A stretch of DNA of 64,000 nucleotides, from contig CANCPF010000001.1 in NCBI GenBank assembly GCA_947379975.1, positions 62,001 to 126,000 on the forward strand, in the 5' to 3' direction. Position numbers and translations under genes: made by a program. How positions within the stretch are numbered: the stretch's first letter is position 1; each line of letters begins with the position of its first letter. The stretch comes from Methylophilaceae bacterium. GTDB taxonomy: Bacteria > Pseudomonadota > Gammaproteobacteria > Burkholderiales > Methylophilaceae. Shown here piece after piece: positions 27,079-37,018 of the stretch. Under the pieces are notes generated by a model that was given only the letters and a program-made list of their open reading frames with translations, had not been told where the DNA came from and did no database searches.

Positions 27079-28710
27079 TTAGCGTGCACTTTTCGCGTAA
27101 GCAATTGTATTGTTGATATCTTTACGCAAGATTTTACCATTCTTGGTACGTGGAAAATCTTTGGTCAAGTATACGGTTTTAGGCGCTTTGTAAGCGGCTA
27201 AATGTTGCTTGCCAAACGCCAGCAACTCATCGGCAGTAACCGTTGAATTGGCTTGTAAAATCACATAAGTCACCACTAGCAATTTGTCTTTTTCCAATTC
27301 TTCGCCAACCGCTGCACAATCTGCCACATCAGGGTGCGATTTATATACGCGCTCGATTTCATAAGGCGATACGCGGTAGCCAAAACTTTTGATAATGTCG
27401 TCTTTACGGCCTAAAAACCAAATATAGCCATCTTCATCATAGCGCGCATAATCGCCTGTAAAAAACCAGCCATCATGTTTGTATTTAGCTGTTTCTTCAT
27501 TTAAATTCCAATAACGCAAGAATAAGCCCGGGTCTGAATCTGGCACGCTAATCATACCTTCTTCGCCTTGCGGTACTTCTTGTAAAGTGTCAGGATCAAG
27601 CAATTTAATGGCATGGCCAGGTTGCGGAAAACCAGCAGAACCAGCACGTATCGGCCGGTATATACTTTGGCTCAAATAGTAGGAAAATTCGCTCATACCG
27701 ACCGCCTCGTAAATATCCACACCAAAGCGCTCGCGCCATTGTTGCAATACCTCGTCAGACAAATGCTCACCCGCACTCATGCAATGACGCAAGCTAGGTA
27801 CATCCGCTTGTAGCGCTTTACATTTTTGTATGATTTGGCGATAGATAGTCGGTACGCCAACAAAAATAGTGGCTGAATGTTTGGCAATCAAACGTGTCCA
27901 AGTGTCTGCATCATTCTTGCCTTCATGCACGATGACGGTTTTGCCTAAATACAGCGGATCCATCAAGCCAGAACCCAATACATAAGTCCAGTTGAATTTG
28001 CCGGAATGCATGATGCGATCTTGTGTGTTAGCAGAAAAATTAAACCAATATTTAGACGCTGGCTCACGACCGATTAAGGCGCGGTGCGCATGTAACACGC
28101 CTTTTGGATAGCCGGTGGTACCTGAGGTATACACCAAATAAGCAGGATCATCGGCAGCGGTTAATTCGGCTGGCAAACATGTATCAATGGCAGATAATTG
28201 CGTTTCTAAATCGCATACATTTAATGTTGCATGCGCAGAAATTTCGCCTACGCCAGATAAAAATATATGCTTTAAATTAGGCAAATTGTTTAAATGATCT
28301 TGCAGTGACGGCCAAGCTGCTTTATCTGTCACTAGAACCGTTGCGCCAGAATCACGGGCTAAATAAGCCACTTCTTCAGCGGTGAGTAAAGTTGATGTTG
28401 GCACAGCAATGGCGCCGCGCTTCATTGCACCCAAAAATGCTGTCGGGTAATCTAGGCTATTCGGCAAACGGATTAAAACACGATCCCCCAAGCCTACGTT
28501 TAAGTTTCTAAGCAATTGAGCAAATTTATCAGTACGTTTGGCCAATTGTTCAAAGGTGATTTGCGAGGTGCCTTGCGCGTCGTCTTCAACTATCATGGCA
28601 ATTTCTTGAGCTGCTGGCGTGTTTAGATGTTTATCAGTACAGGCCGCACCAATATTAAAGTGGGCCGGGACGTTCCAAACCCAAGCTGGGAATTGTTCAA
28701 ATTTTTGCAT
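27079..28710 (-). CDS. acyl-CoA synthetase (benzoate-CoA ligase-like)
   Basis: The 543-residue enzyme is an AMP-forming acyl/aryl-CoA ligase. It has the P-loop YTSGTTGYPKGVLH, the GWFFTGDYARYDEDGY motif, the hinge GRKDDIIKSFGYRVSP and the catalytic lysine in RTKNGKILRK. Its length is that of benzoate-CoA ligase-type enzymes and well below PrpE (about 630). The substrate is not known. Position between a CitE-like lyase and fumarase suggests it activates a carboxylic acid, such as propionate or a C5 dicarboxylate, that is processed by the cluster; that is inference. Confidence 0.85.
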   Translation of the reverse strand: MQKFEQFPAWVWNVPAHFNIGAACTDKHLNTPAAQEIAMIVEDDAQGTSQITFEQLAKRTDKFAQLLRNLNVGLGDRVLIRLPNSLDYPTAFLGAMKRGAIAVPTSTLLTAEEVAYLARDSGATVLVTDKAAWPSLQDHLNNLPNLKHIFLSGVGEISAHATLNVCDLETQLSAIDTCLPAELTAADDPAYLVYTSGTTGYPKGVLHAHRALIGREPASKYWFNFSANTQDRIMHSGKFNWTYVLGSGLMDPLYLGKTVIVHEGKNDADTWTRLIAKHSATIFVGVPTIYRQIIQKCKALQADVPSLRHCMSAGEHLSDEVLQQWRERFGVDIYEAVGMSEFSYYLSQSIYRPIRAGSAGFPQPGHAIKLLDPDTLQEVPQGEEGMISVPDSDPGLFLRYWNLNEETAKYKHDGWFFTGDYARYDEDGYIWFLGRKDDIIKSFGYRVSPYEIERVYKSHPDVADCAAVGEELEKDKLLVVTYVILQANSTVTADELLAFGKQHLAAYKAPKTVYLTKDFPRTKNGKILRKDINNTIAYAKSAR

Positions 28711-28805
28711 ATTTAACCTTCATCTATTCTTTAAACACTCATCATTTCTACTTTGGTATTTTTATCTTAGTAGAAATCTAAAATTCAAGCACATCACATC
28801 AACAC

Positions 28806-29969
28806 TTATAACAACACACCATACGGCCAGTTTTGGCGTATCACCTGCGCTGGCAACAACTCAAGTACGTGTAGAGCAAAATCCATATCATCCTGATTAA
28901 GCGCTCGCAATGCGTGAGCACGTAACAAGGTTTGCAAAGCTTTACCAAACATAGGTGGATCCAGCATTTCGCCTTCAAATTTAATCGCGCCGCCGTGTAA
29001 AGCATCTGCTTCAATGGCTGCTTTTAAAATACGCACTTTTTGGTTCACTTCAGTAGGCGAAGGCGTATAAGCGGTTTTACACAAATGAATATGGCCAGGA
29101 TGTATCACCTGCTTGCCAGTTAATCCCATCGCTGATTCTTGGCAAGCGTGCTTATAAACAATACGTGATTCGTGATCACCATGTAAATCCAACCAACGGC
29201 GTACATCATGCGGTTCTAAAAACTTCTCAGGCATAATATTAGAGCCGATTAATGTTTCCACGCCGCCAATCACACCTTTACCGGCAATACGCGCTTCGAA
29301 CATCAATTGATTCATGTAAAACTGCAACTCTTCAATCCAATGTTCAGGCGTAATATGAATACCCATTGCTTTTGAAAAGTCATGAATACCAAACACCACG
29401 TGTTTCACTGTGCTGTATTGCATTAATTCTGGCGCGATTTTCAGTGATTTTGGATGCTCAATAATCGGCTGTATCGTAATATTAGGATTAAGGTCTAGCA
29501 AAAAGCTGGATAAATCACGCACTTCTGCCGCGCCATAAGCCTCGCCGGCTTTTGCCAGCATTACCACATCAATGCAATCCGCCATATCGCTGACTAATTG
29601 CATATCTAACTCATATTCATCAGTACGAAATGAATTTGAACGAATCGCAATCGTCACTTGGCTATTCACTTTGCGTAGTTCCGGCAACTCTTTACGCAGC
29701 AAATTACGGCTCATTTCTTTTTGGCGGCAACCATCTTCCAAGTCAAAAATAAGCGTGTGTGCGTTGGTCTTATGTGCATGTTTTTTCATGCGCGCCGCGG
29801 CTTGATCCATATCTTCGTAAATGCCTAAAGATGGCGCATATTTAACCGGTGGATAATATAACTGAATGCCAGGCCAAGTTTCACCTAGCATTGCGCTATT
29901 GGTATAACACTTAATTTTTCCATGATGATCCATGCCTGCATCCCCCGAATTTTGGTGTGTGTTACTCAT
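28806..29969 (-). CDS. CitE-like HpcH/HpaI lyase (387 aa)
   Basis: This 387-residue protein belongs to the HpcH/HpaI-CitE family of CoA-ester lyases (malyl-CoA, methylmalyl-CoA, citramalyl-CoA). The DLEDG motif, the metal ligands in IIEHP and GIHDFS, and the C-terminal GLTGKQVIHPGHI motif are visible. It is longer than the other two family members in this window (293 and 332 residues). It lies between sdhE and the acyl-CoA ligase on the minus strand. Its exact substrate cannot be told from sequence. AAAGAA precedes the ATG. Confidence 0.82.
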   Translation of the reverse strand: MSNTHQNSGDAGMDHHGKIKCYTNSAMLGETWPGIQLYYPPVKYAPSLGIYEDMDQAAARMKKHAHKTNAHTLIFDLEDGCRQKEMSRNLLRKELPELRKVNSQVTIAIRSNSFRTDEYELDMQLVSDMADCIDVVMLAKAGEAYGAAEVRDLSSFLLDLNPNITIQPIIEHPKSLKIAPELMQYSTVKHVVFGIHDFSKAMGIHITPEHWIEELQFYMNQLMFEARIAGKGVIGGVETLIGSNIMPEKFLEPHDVRRWLDLHGDHESRIVYKHACQESAMGLTGKQVIHPGHIHLCKTAYTPSPTEVNQKVRILKAAIEADALHGGAIKFEGEMLDPPMFGKALQTLLRAHALRALNQDDMDFALHVLELLPAQVIRQNWPYGVLL

Positions 29970-30011
29970 ATTAATTCTTTCAATTATTTTAGTTATTTTG
30001 ATTACTTATGC

Positions 30012-30329
30012 TTAAACACTAACTGCTTCATGACCACTTAATTTAATCAACACACTTTTCATTGCTAAAGCATCTAATTTTTTAGCCACTAAAACCTCAA
30101 CATTTAAAAAACTAATTCTTGAGGTCACCACGTCTAAAAATTCGTTATCCGGCAAATCTAGCAAACTATCAAAAACTAATAGTTCTTGCGCGTTTAAAGT
30201 GGCCACATGATTTTGGGAAAATCGTTGCAATACAATATCAAGCTCTAACAAGCCACGACGACAACGCCAACTGAGTCGCCTCACTTCTTCGTCTGTCATA
30301 TTTTTTGTATCAGCCATTCTCGTCACCAT
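30012..30329 (-). CDS. sdhE: succinate dehydrogenase flavinylation factor
   Basis: The 105-residue protein is SdhE (YgfY), the small helical factor that promotes covalent attachment of FAD to SdhA. The signature RRGLLELD is present, corresponding to the conserved RGxxE motif, followed by VLQRF. It follows sdhB by 22 bases. The first ATG is not certain; ATGs at 30317 and 30299 would still keep the whole domain. Confidence 0.93.
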   Translation of the reverse strand: MVTRMADTKNMTDEEVRRLSWRCRRGLLELDIVLQRFSQNHVATLNAQELLVFDSLLDLPDNEFLDVVTSRISFLNVEVLVAKKLDALAMKSVLIKLSGHEAVSV

Positions 30330-30351
30330 ATTATCAGTAGGAATATTCCGA

Positions 30352-31092
30352 CTAAATCGCCTTAATTTCTATTTTTTTCTTAGCGATCACTTTATGTTCA
30401 CGTGCTTGTTCAAACTTAAGGTCTTTAATCTTGGCAATCGCTAAAGATGGATTGAGCTTTTTCGGGCAAACATCCACGCAATTCATAATATTGTGGCAAC
30501 GATACAGACGATCAGGCGCTTCTAAATTTTCTAGGCGCTCATCCAAAGCTTGGTCGCGGCTATCCGCCATAAAGCGATAGGCTTGCATCAAACCTGCCGG
30601 ACCGACGAAAGTTTCAGGATTCCACCAAAAACTAGGGCAAGAAGTAGTACAAGCTCCGCACAAAATACATTCGTACAAACCATCTAATTTCGCGCGGTCT
30701 TCAGGCGACTGTAAACGCTCAGTTTCTGGCGGTGCGTCGTTATTAATTAGATATGGTTTTACTGAATTGTAATGTTCAAAAAACTGTGTCATATCCACCA
30801 CTAAATCACGGATAACTGGTAAGCCTGGCATAGGACGTAGCACCACTGGTTCTTCTAAATCGGATAACTTAGTGACGCAAGCCAAGCCATTTTTACCGTT
30901 GATATTCATGCTATCTGAGCCGCAAACACCTTCGCGGCACGACTTACGCAAACTTAAACTATCGTCTAAATCTTTAATGCGCAATAAGGCATCGAGTAAC
31001 ATTTGATCGCTATCTTCAAGCACTACATCGTAATCTTGCATGTAAGGCTTTTTATCGACATCTGGGTTAAAACGGTAAATTGAGAATTTCAT
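30352..31092 (-). CDS. sdhB: succinate dehydrogenase iron-sulfur subunit
   Basis: The 246-residue subunit carries electrons from FAD to quinone. All three cluster motifs are present: the 2Fe-2S set CREGVCGSDSM with a distal Cys in NGLAC, the 4Fe-4S set CILCGACTTSCP and the 3Fe-4S set CHNIMNCVDVCPK. It is fourth in the sdhCDAB order, followed closely by sdhE. Confidence 0.97.
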   Translation of the reverse strand: MKFSIYRFNPDVDKKPYMQDYDVVLEDSDQMLLDALLRIKDLDDSLSLRKSCREGVCGSDSMNINGKNGLACVTKLSDLEEPVVLRPMPGLPVIRDLVVDMTQFFEHYNSVKPYLINNDAPPETERLQSPEDRAKLDGLYECILCGACTTSCPSFWWNPETFVGPAGLMQAYRFMADSRDQALDERLENLEAPDRLYRCHNIMNCVDVCPKKLNPSLAIAKIKDLKFEQAREHKVIAKKKIEIKAI

Positions 31093-31159
31093 TAGGGTAT
31101 CTCTAAATAACTAAATTTGTTTGGCGACAGGTTGAGCGCTTGTAGATTTAATAGCTGGC

Positions 31160-32926
31160 TTAATAAACGCGCGGCTTAGGTTCAAAACTTGGCACTGTTT
31201 GCGGTTTTAGGCGAACTGGTTTATAGGCAAGTTTATGGCCTTCACGGTAATACAATGAATGGCTTAACCAATTCACATCGTCGCGCTCGCTAAAGTCTTC
31301 GCGGCAATGTGCGCCACGGCTTTCTTTGCGCGCTTCCGCCGCGTGCATGGTGGCTAAGGCTACTTCTACCAAGTTATCCAGCTCCAAAGCCTCGACCCTT
31401 GCTGTATTAAAGACTTGGCTCTTATCTTTTATTATGGTGTTTTTAGCACGTTCTGCCACTTTATCGATTTCCGCAACGCCAGCATGTAACAAGTCTGGAA
31501 AGCGGAACACGCCACAATGTGTTTGCATGGCTAAACGCAAATCATTGCCTACGTCTTTCACGGTTTCGCCTTCTGTTTGAGTATCTAGGCGATTCAGTCT
31601 GGCTAAAGTCATATCACAGGCATCGGCTGGCAATGGTTTATGATTGGCGTCTTTTTTAACTTCTTCCACCATTTTGTCGCCAGCCGCACGACCAAATACC
31701 ACTAAATCTAATAGTGAGTTAGAGCCTAAACGATTCGCGCCATGCACAGATACACAAGCACACTCACCTACCGCATACAAACCATTCACTACTGACTCAC
31801 CGCCACTCGCATTTGGCACCACTACTTGCCCTTGCAGATTGGTTGGAATGCCGCCCATCATGTAATGTACGGTAGGAACGATAGGAATTGGGTCTTTAAT
31901 CACATCAACATTAGCAAAGGTTTTGGCAATTTCTCGGATGCCAGGTAACTTATCGTTAATTAAGGCTTCACCAAGATGGTCTAATTTTAAATAGACCGCA
32001 TCTTTATTTTTACCCACGCCACGACCGGCTTTAATTTCTGTAGCAATAGCGCGTGAAACCACATCGCGACTGGCTAAATCTTTTGCATTAGGTGCGTAAC
32101 GCTCCATAAAACGCTCGCCTTCGCTATTGAGTAAATAGCCGCCTTCGCCGCGTACGCCTTCGGTAATCAAAACACCCGCATTAAGTACACCAGTTGGGTG
32201 AAATTGCCAGAATTCCATATCTTGCAATGGAATGTTGGCGCGTGCCGCCATGCCTAAACCATCACCCGTATTAATAAACGCATTAGTACTGGCTTTGAAT
32301 ATACGACCTGCGCCGCCAGTGGCTAACAAAGTAGCTTTGGCACGAATGCAATGTACTTCGCCTGTTTCGATTTCCAGCGCAAGTACGCCTAAAACATCAC
32401 CAGTAGCATCTTTTAACAAATCTAACGCCAGCCATTCTACGAAAAACTGCGTATTAGATTGCACGTTACGCTGATACAAAGTGTGCAACATGGCGTGACC
32501 GGTTCTATCGGCCACCGCACAAGTACGTGAGATGGCTTTTTCACCAAAGTTTTGCGTCATGCCGCCAAATGGGCGTTGGAAAATCTTGCCATTTTCTAAG
32601 CGGTCAAATGGCATACCAAAATGCTCAAGCTCGTAAATCGCAGCGGCGGCGTTTTTACACATAAACTCAATCGCATCTTGGTCACCCAAAAAGTCTGAGC
32701 CTTTGATGGTGTCATACATGTGCCACAACCATTTATCATCGGCCACGTTACCGAGCGCGGCGGCAATGCCACCCTGCGCCGCCACCGTGTGTGAGCGCGT
32801 TGGAAATACTTTACTTAAAACAGCTACTTTCAAGCCAGATTGCGCTAATTGCAATGAAGCGCGCAAACCAGCGCCACCACCACCTACCACTAGTGCATCA
32901 AATGTTTGAGTTGCTAATGCCATCAC
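31160..32926 (-). CDS. sdhA: succinate dehydrogenase flavoprotein subunit
   Basis: The 588-residue flavoprotein oxidises succinate to fumarate. The N-terminal FAD-binding [15 protein letters not shown], the covalent-FAD segment [18 protein letters not shown], the substrate-site HPTG and the C-terminal [17 protein letters not shown] motifs are all visible. Length is normal. Within the 2-methylcitrate cycle it consumes the succinate released by PrpB. Confidence 0.98.
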   Translation of the reverse strand: MMALATQTFDALVVGGGGAGLRASLQLAQSGLKVAVLSKVFPTRSHTVAAQGGIAAALGNVADDKWLWHMYDTIKGSDFLGDQDAIEFMCKNAAAAIYELEHFGMPFDRLENGKIFQRPFGGMTQNFGEKAISRTCAVADRTGHAMLHTLYQRNVQSNTQFFVEWLALDLLKDATGDVLGVLALEIETGEVHCIRAKATLLATGGAGRIFKASTNAFINTGDGLGMAARANIPLQDMEFWQFHPTGVLNAGVLITEGVRGEGGYLLNSEGERFMERYAPNAKDLASRDVVSRAIATEIKAGRGVGKNKDAVYLKLDHLGEALINDKLPGIREIAKTFANVDVIKDPIPIVPTVHYMMGGIPTNLQGQVVVPNASGGESVVNGLYAVGECACVSVHGANRLGSNSLLDLVVFGRAAGDKMVEEVKKDANHKPLPADACDMTLARLNRLDTQTEGETVKDVGNDLRLAMQTHCGVFRFPDLLHAGVAEIDKVAERAKNTIIKDKSQVFNTARVEALELDNLVEVALATMHAAEARKESRGAHCREDFSERDDVNWLSHSLYYREGHKLAYKPVRLKPQTVPSFEPKPRVY

Positions 32927-33007
32927 TTTTAAACCTTAAAATAAATGTTCTAAAAAATATGAGTCAAATATCAGTCGAATATCATTCAATCTGGGATTTA
33001 TTGCTGT

Positions 33008-33352
33008 TTACGTTAAAAATAACCAGCTTGCCCATGCAATATAAACCCATAACAACACCACTAATATTTTCAACAAACCACTGCGTACTTGCATATTCGG
33101 CACGTAATCTTTAAACACATCGCGTATTCCTAACCATGCGTGAATAGATAAACTAATCCAAAACAACCAGCTAGCGATACGAAACCAAGTTGGCTGAAAA
33201 AATTCTAAAAATGCTGCATAAGTATCGGGTTGCAATATACAAATGCGCAGAAACAACATGACGCTGTAAACAGCCATAATTAAGGCTGTTAGCCTTTGCA
33301 TCAACCATGCACGCATGCCGGGATAACGCTTGGTGAGTAACTCAATTACCAT
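33008..33352 (-). CDS. sdhD: succinate dehydrogenase membrane anchor
   Basis: The 114-residue anchor has three hydrophobic helices. The motif IHAWLGIRDVFKDYV carries a histidine and the Asp-Tyr pair typical of SdhD near the quinone site. Its start overlaps the end of sdhC by seven bases. It precedes sdhA after an 81-base gap. Confidence 0.93.
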   Translation of the reverse strand: MVIELLTKRYPGMRAWLMQRLTALIMAVYSVMLFLRICILQPDTYAAFLEFFQPTWFRIASWLFWISLSIHAWLGIRDVFKDYVPNMQVRSGLLKILVVLLWVYIAWASWLFLT

Positions 33353-33756
33353 AATTTAATCGCCAATACTAAAGTAGCCAACACGCCTAAAACCAATACG
33401 ATTTTGCTGGTATAACGCGCTTTCATTAGCGTGGTCATCCAATGCACATCCATGGCTAAATGTCTTACACCGGCAAAGAAGTGATGAAAAAATGCCCAAG
33501 CAAATCCAAGCGTAATAAGTTTGCTGAAAGGTGAATTTAAAATTGAAACGACTGCTTCAAAATGAGCCGCTGAGCTTAAGGACAACTGCAACAACAACAA
33601 CATGATAGGCAACACCAAAAACAAAGCACAACCTGTGGCTCTATGTAAAATAGAAACTAGGGCATTAATCGGCAATCTAATTGTTAATAGATTAAGATTT
33701 TTTGGCCGGTTTTTGGCTTTAGCCTTGCGGCTGGCTTGAATGTCATTTTCTGGCAT
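33346..33756 (-). CDS. sdhC: succinate dehydrogenase cytochrome b556 subunit
   Basis: I place the start at the ATG at 33756, giving 136 residues. The frame extends upstream to 33828 but that part runs into the malic enzyme gene and has no homology. The motif SILHRATGCALF is the SdhC quinone-site signature, and HHFFAGVRHLAMD holds the heme b histidine. Three transmembrane helices are seen. It follows the malic enzyme gene by 40 bases. Confidence 0.94.
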   Translation of the reverse strand: MPENDIQASRKAKAKNRPKNLNLLTIRLPINALVSILHRATGCALFLVLPIMLLLLQLSLSSAAHFEAVVSILNSPFSKLITLGFAWAFFHHFFAGVRHLAMDVHWMTTLMKARYTSKIVLVLGVLATLVLAIKLW

Positions 33757-33796
33757 AAAGGTCACTTTTATGTTTATTATGTTACTTAGTTGGCTA

Positions 33797-35008
33797 TTAG
33801 CTATTAGCCTGCTGCAATCTTGCTGCATCGGCTACCGCGCCAGAAACGATACTCAGCAAGCGCGTGTCAAATGGCTTAGGAATAATATATTCCTTGCCAA
33901 AACTTAAGCTCGTTAAATTGTAAGCTTTGAGCACATCCTCAGGCACAGGTTCACGCGCTAACGCAGCTAAAGCACGTGCAGCTGCAATTTGCATTTCATC
34001 GGTAATTTGTTTGGCTTTAGCATCCAAAGCGCCACGGAATAAATAAGGGAAACACAGCGCATTATTCACTTGGTTTGGAAAGTCTGAGCGGCCGGTAGCC
34101 ATTAAAAGATCATCACGCACCGCGTGCGCCAAACTTGGTTGTATTTCAGGATCAGGATTGGCTAAAGCAAATACCACAGGATTTTTTGCCATGAGTTTAA
34201 GCAGCTCAGGCATCAAGGTGTTAGCCGCAGAAACGCCGATAAAAACATCCGCATCTGGCATTACATCGGCCAAGTTTTTAGCCGCGCTAGGCGCAACGGC
34301 TAAATGGCGATTATTGTCGTGCAGGTCAGCACGTGAAGTGTCGAGCACACCAGATTTATCGACCATGGTGATATTATTAGCGCCCATCAATTTAAGTAAT
34401 CTGGCACAAGAGCAGCCTGCTGCGCCTGCGCCTAAAAATACGATTTTTGCCGTGCTTAGCGTTTTACCTTGTATCTCTAAAGCATTGGTTAACGCAGCCG
34501 CGACAATTACCGCTGTGCCATGCTGATCATCATGAAATACTGGAATATCTAAACGTGCGCGTAATTCTTTTTCAATTCTAAAACAATGCGGCGCAGCAAT
34601 ATCTTCTAAATTAATACCACCAAAAGTAGGCGCAATATTCACTACAGTCTCAATAAACGCCTCTACACTAGGCGCAGTAATTTCAATATCAAAAACATCA
34701 ATTCCGGCAAAACGTTTAAACAGTACGGCCTTACCTTCCATTACTGGTTTACTGGCTAGCGCGCCCATATTACCTAAGCCCAACACCGCTGTGCCGTCAG
34801 TAATTACCGCCACTAAATTACCTTTATTGGTATATTTATATGCATTTGCCGGATCACGATTAATTTCACGCACTGGCACCGCAACACCCGGCGTATAAGC
34901 TAAAGACAAGTCATCTTGCGTAGCGCATGGTTTAGATGACTCAACGGAGAGTTTTCCTGGTCTAGGAAACTCGTGGTAATCAAGTGCGCGTTTTTTTAAA
35001 TCGTCCAT
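33797..35008 (-). CDS. maeB: malic enzyme, short form
   Basis: The 403-residue enzyme decarboxylates malate to pyruvate with NAD(P). It has AYTPGVAVPV, the ITDGTAVLGLGNMG segment, the metal/substrate motif DDQHGTAVI and a Rossmann loop FLGAGAAGCSCARLL. It lacks the phosphotransacetylase-like C-terminal half of long MaeB proteins. It is first after the GntR gene in the minus-strand run and supplies the malate-to-pyruvate exit for SDH and fumarase. NAD or NADP preference is not decided. Confidence 0.93.
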   Translation of the reverse strand: MDDLKKRALDYHEFPRPGKLSVESSKPCATQDDLSLAYTPGVAVPVREINRDPANAYKYTNKGNLVAVITDGTAVLGLGNMGALASKPVMEGKAVLFKRFAGIDVFDIEITAPSVEAFIETVVNIAPTFGGINLEDIAAPHCFRIEKELRARLDIPVFHDDQHGTAVIVAAALTNALEIQGKTLSTAKIVFLGAGAAGCSCARLLKLMGANNITMVDKSGVLDTSRADLHDNNRHLAVAPSAAKNLADVMPDADVFIGVSAANTLMPELLKLMAKNPVVFALANPDPEIQPSLAHAVRDDLLMATGRSDFPNQVNNALCFPYLFRGALDAKAKQITDEMQIAAARALAALAREPVPEDVLKAYNLTSLSFGKEYIIPKPFDTRLLSIVSGAVADAARLQQANS

Positions 35009-35120
35009 TATTCTCTATGCCTTATTAAGAATTTAGTTTTTTTAAGTGCTTACTGCTAATTGTGCAGTATTTATTTGTATAGCTATTGATTTTGCCGCTA
35101 AAGCGTATTTTCAAAAGTGG

Positions 35121-35858
35121 TTATTCAAGTTCATTCATATAATGGTGATTGTCGGTCACACACGAACCTAAACGCCATTCCATAGGTTTATCACCATAAG
35201 TAAATGAAACACGCTCTATGCTCAATAGCGGCTCACCTGCGCTCAAACCCAAGGCTGTTGCCACCTCACCGGCGGCAGCAACTGCTTTCAAGCGCTCTTC
35301 CGCACGTATCATTCGCACACCAAATTCAGACTCGTACATGCTATACATAGAGCCGTTATTCTCTTCTACGCGCGTGCCATTAAGACCTTTGAATGCATTC
35401 GCCGGCACCACAATATGGTCAAAAATCAGCGGCCGTCCAGAAAAAGTAAGTAGTCTTTTAATTTCTATGGTTGAAGCACCAGCCTTCATATCCAATATCT
35501 GACCCATGCGCACATCGGCTTTACCCTTAGTGCATGAGATAAATTCGTTTTGCAAAAGCTCTTTTTGTCCATCGACAGAAGTGAGCCTTAAAAACCTAAG
35601 CTTCATGCCTTCTGCGCTATGCGTGGCGACAAACGTGCCTTTACCCTGGCGACGAATCAGAATGTTTTCTGTGGCTAATGCATCGATTGCTTTTCTAACT
35701 GTACCTTGGCTGACTTTATATCGGCCAGCCAGCTCAATTTCGCTAGGAATCATATCGCCTGGACGCCACTCACCACCGATCAAACTTTGTGTAAGTAACA
35801 CTTTAATTTGGTCATAAAGCGGTTTGTAGCTTGGCGAGTTGTAGTGTTTATCTATCAT
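35121..35858 (-). CDS. GntR/HutC-family regulator
   Basis: The 245-residue protein has an N-terminal winged-helix GntR domain (ELAGRYKVSQGTVRKAIDALATENILIRRQGKGTFVA) described here only by its ends, residues about 12-75, and a C-terminal UTRA ligand-binding domain from about residue 95. It lies between the malic enzyme-sdh arm and the divergent lyase-prp arm, so it is the natural regulator of both. The ligand could be a methylcitrate-cycle intermediate or a CoA-pathway acid, which is inference. A palindromic operator candidate lies about 130 bases upstream of its start. Confidence 0.9.
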   Translation of the reverse strand: MIDKHYNSPSYKPLYDQIKVLLTQSLIGGEWRPGDMIPSEIELAGRYKVSQGTVRKAIDALATENILIRRQGKGTFVATHSAEGMKLRFLRLTSVDGQKELLQNEFISCTKGKADVRMGQILDMKAGASTIEIKRLLTFSGRPLIFDHIVVPANAFKGLNGTRVEENNGSMYSMYESEFGVRMIRAEERLKAVAAAGEVATALGLSAGEPLLSIERVSFTYGDKPMEWRLGSCVTDNHHYMNELE

Positions 35859-35981
35859 AAGTTTAATATTTCATCCAAGGTCTAATGCGCTGCGGCTTAA
35901 TGGTTCAAGTGCAGATACAGTTTGCGCTTATTTACATTAAGTGCATTTATATCACGACCATTTTAATTAGTCTAGTGTTTT

Positions 35982-36006
35982 ATATCTTATATAAGACATA
36001 AGATAT
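35982..36006. promoter_or_regulatory. candidate GntR operator
   Basis: A perfect 9-bp inverted repeat, ATATCTTAT and ATAAGATAT separated by 7 bases, contains a nested 12-bp palindrome TCTTATATAAGA (35985-35996). This yields three ATAAGA-type half-sites. It abuts the -35 hexamer of the strong plus-strand promoter and lies upstream of the GntR gene, a typical place for an operator controlling divergent units. Confidence 0.6.
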
Positions 36007-36009
36007 TTG

Positions 36010-36039
36010 TTGACAGATTTTAATTTCACTCTATATAAT
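36010..36039 (+). promoter_or_regulatory. consensus sigma-70 promoter of the lyase-prp arm
   Basis: TTGACA and TATAAT match both sigma-70 hexamers perfectly, with an 18-base spacer. It lies about 100 bases before the first CitE-like gene at 36137. Such a strong promoter next to an operator-like repeat fits a repressed, inducible operon. Confidence 0.75.
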
Positions 36040-36136
36040 CAAAACCATTAGCAAATTGTAAAAAAATAATTTCAAAATACAGTGAATAACTATACTAATT
36101 AAAATTCTGTAAACCAAGGCTCAAAAAGGTATTAAG

Positions 36137-37018
36137 ATGAATCAATATTTTCGCCCTCGCCGCTCCATGTTATATGTGCCTGGCTGCAATACTCATTATC
36201 TAGAGCGTGCGCGTACACTACATGCGGATTCGGTCATTCTTGATTTAGGCGATCCTATATTGGTGGAATGCAAAGAAGAGTCACGTGACAATGTCGTGCG
36301 CTTTGTTAATGAGGGTGGTTATGGCTCACGTGAAGTAGTCGTCCGCGTTAACGACCTTGATTCGCCATGGGGCGCGGATGACATCAAAGCTATCGCGAAA
36401 ACGAAAGTAGACGCGATTCTTTTTCCTAATATTGAATCACGCGAAGATGTACTCACAGCACTATCAATGCTAGATGCAGCCGGCGGTAGCCACATCCCAA
36501 TTATGGTGATGATAGAAAGCCCTATCGCCGTGCTCAACGCAAAAGAGATTGCTAGCGCATCCAATCGGATTGTTTGCATTGTTATGGCAACTTCCGATTT
36601 AATTTCGCAACTGCACGCAAGAGTCACGCATGAACGTTCATCTATTTTGACTTCTTTATCACTAGTGATATTGGCCGCTCGCGCTTACGGCAGAGCTGTA
36701 GTTGACGGCATTACTAGTGATTTTAAAAATATGCATTCTTTTGAATATGCTTGCCGATTAGGTCGGGACATGGGCTTTGATGGAAAATCATTAGTACACC
36801 CTGCTCAACTAGCTTACAGCAACGATGCTTACACGCCAAAAGCTGATGAAGTGCGCCACGCCCGCGAAATTATTCAAGCATTAAAAGCAGCTAACGAAGC
36901 GGGCAAAGGCACAGTGGTGGTAAACGATAAACTGGTAGAGCAGCACCATGTTAAAGCCGCCACGCGCTTATTAAAATTAAGCGAACTTATTGCAAAATTG
37001 GAAGAAAGCCATGTCTAG
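36137..37018 (+). CDS. CitE-like lyase (293 aa), atypical DLGDP motif
   Basis: The 293-residue protein has the CitE/malyl-CoA lyase fold signatures: RSMLYVPG at the N-terminus, metal-ligand glutamate in MIESPIAV, aspartate in ATSDL and the C-terminal GFDGKSLVHPAQ. The usual DLEDAV motif reads DLGDPI here, so the conserved glutamate is glycine. It may cleave beta-methylmalyl-CoA or a related ester, given that the next gene is a mesaconyl-CoA hydratase. The hydratase start overlaps its stop by eight bases. AAGG precedes its ATG and a consensus promoter lies upstream. Confidence 0.83.
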   Translation: MNQYFRPRRSMLYVPGCNTHYLERARTLHADSVILDLGDPILVECKEESRDNVVRFVNEGGYGSREVVVRVNDLDSPWGADDIKAIAKTKVDAILFPNIESREDVLTALSMLDAAGGSHIPIMVMIESPIAVLNAKEIASASNRIVCIVMATSDLISQLHARVTHERSSILTSLSLVILAARAYGRAVVDGITSDFKNMHSFEYACRLGRDMGFDGKSLVHPAQLAYSNDAYTPKADEVRHAREIIQALKAANEAGKGTVVVNDKLVEQHHVKAATRLLKLSELIAKLEESHV

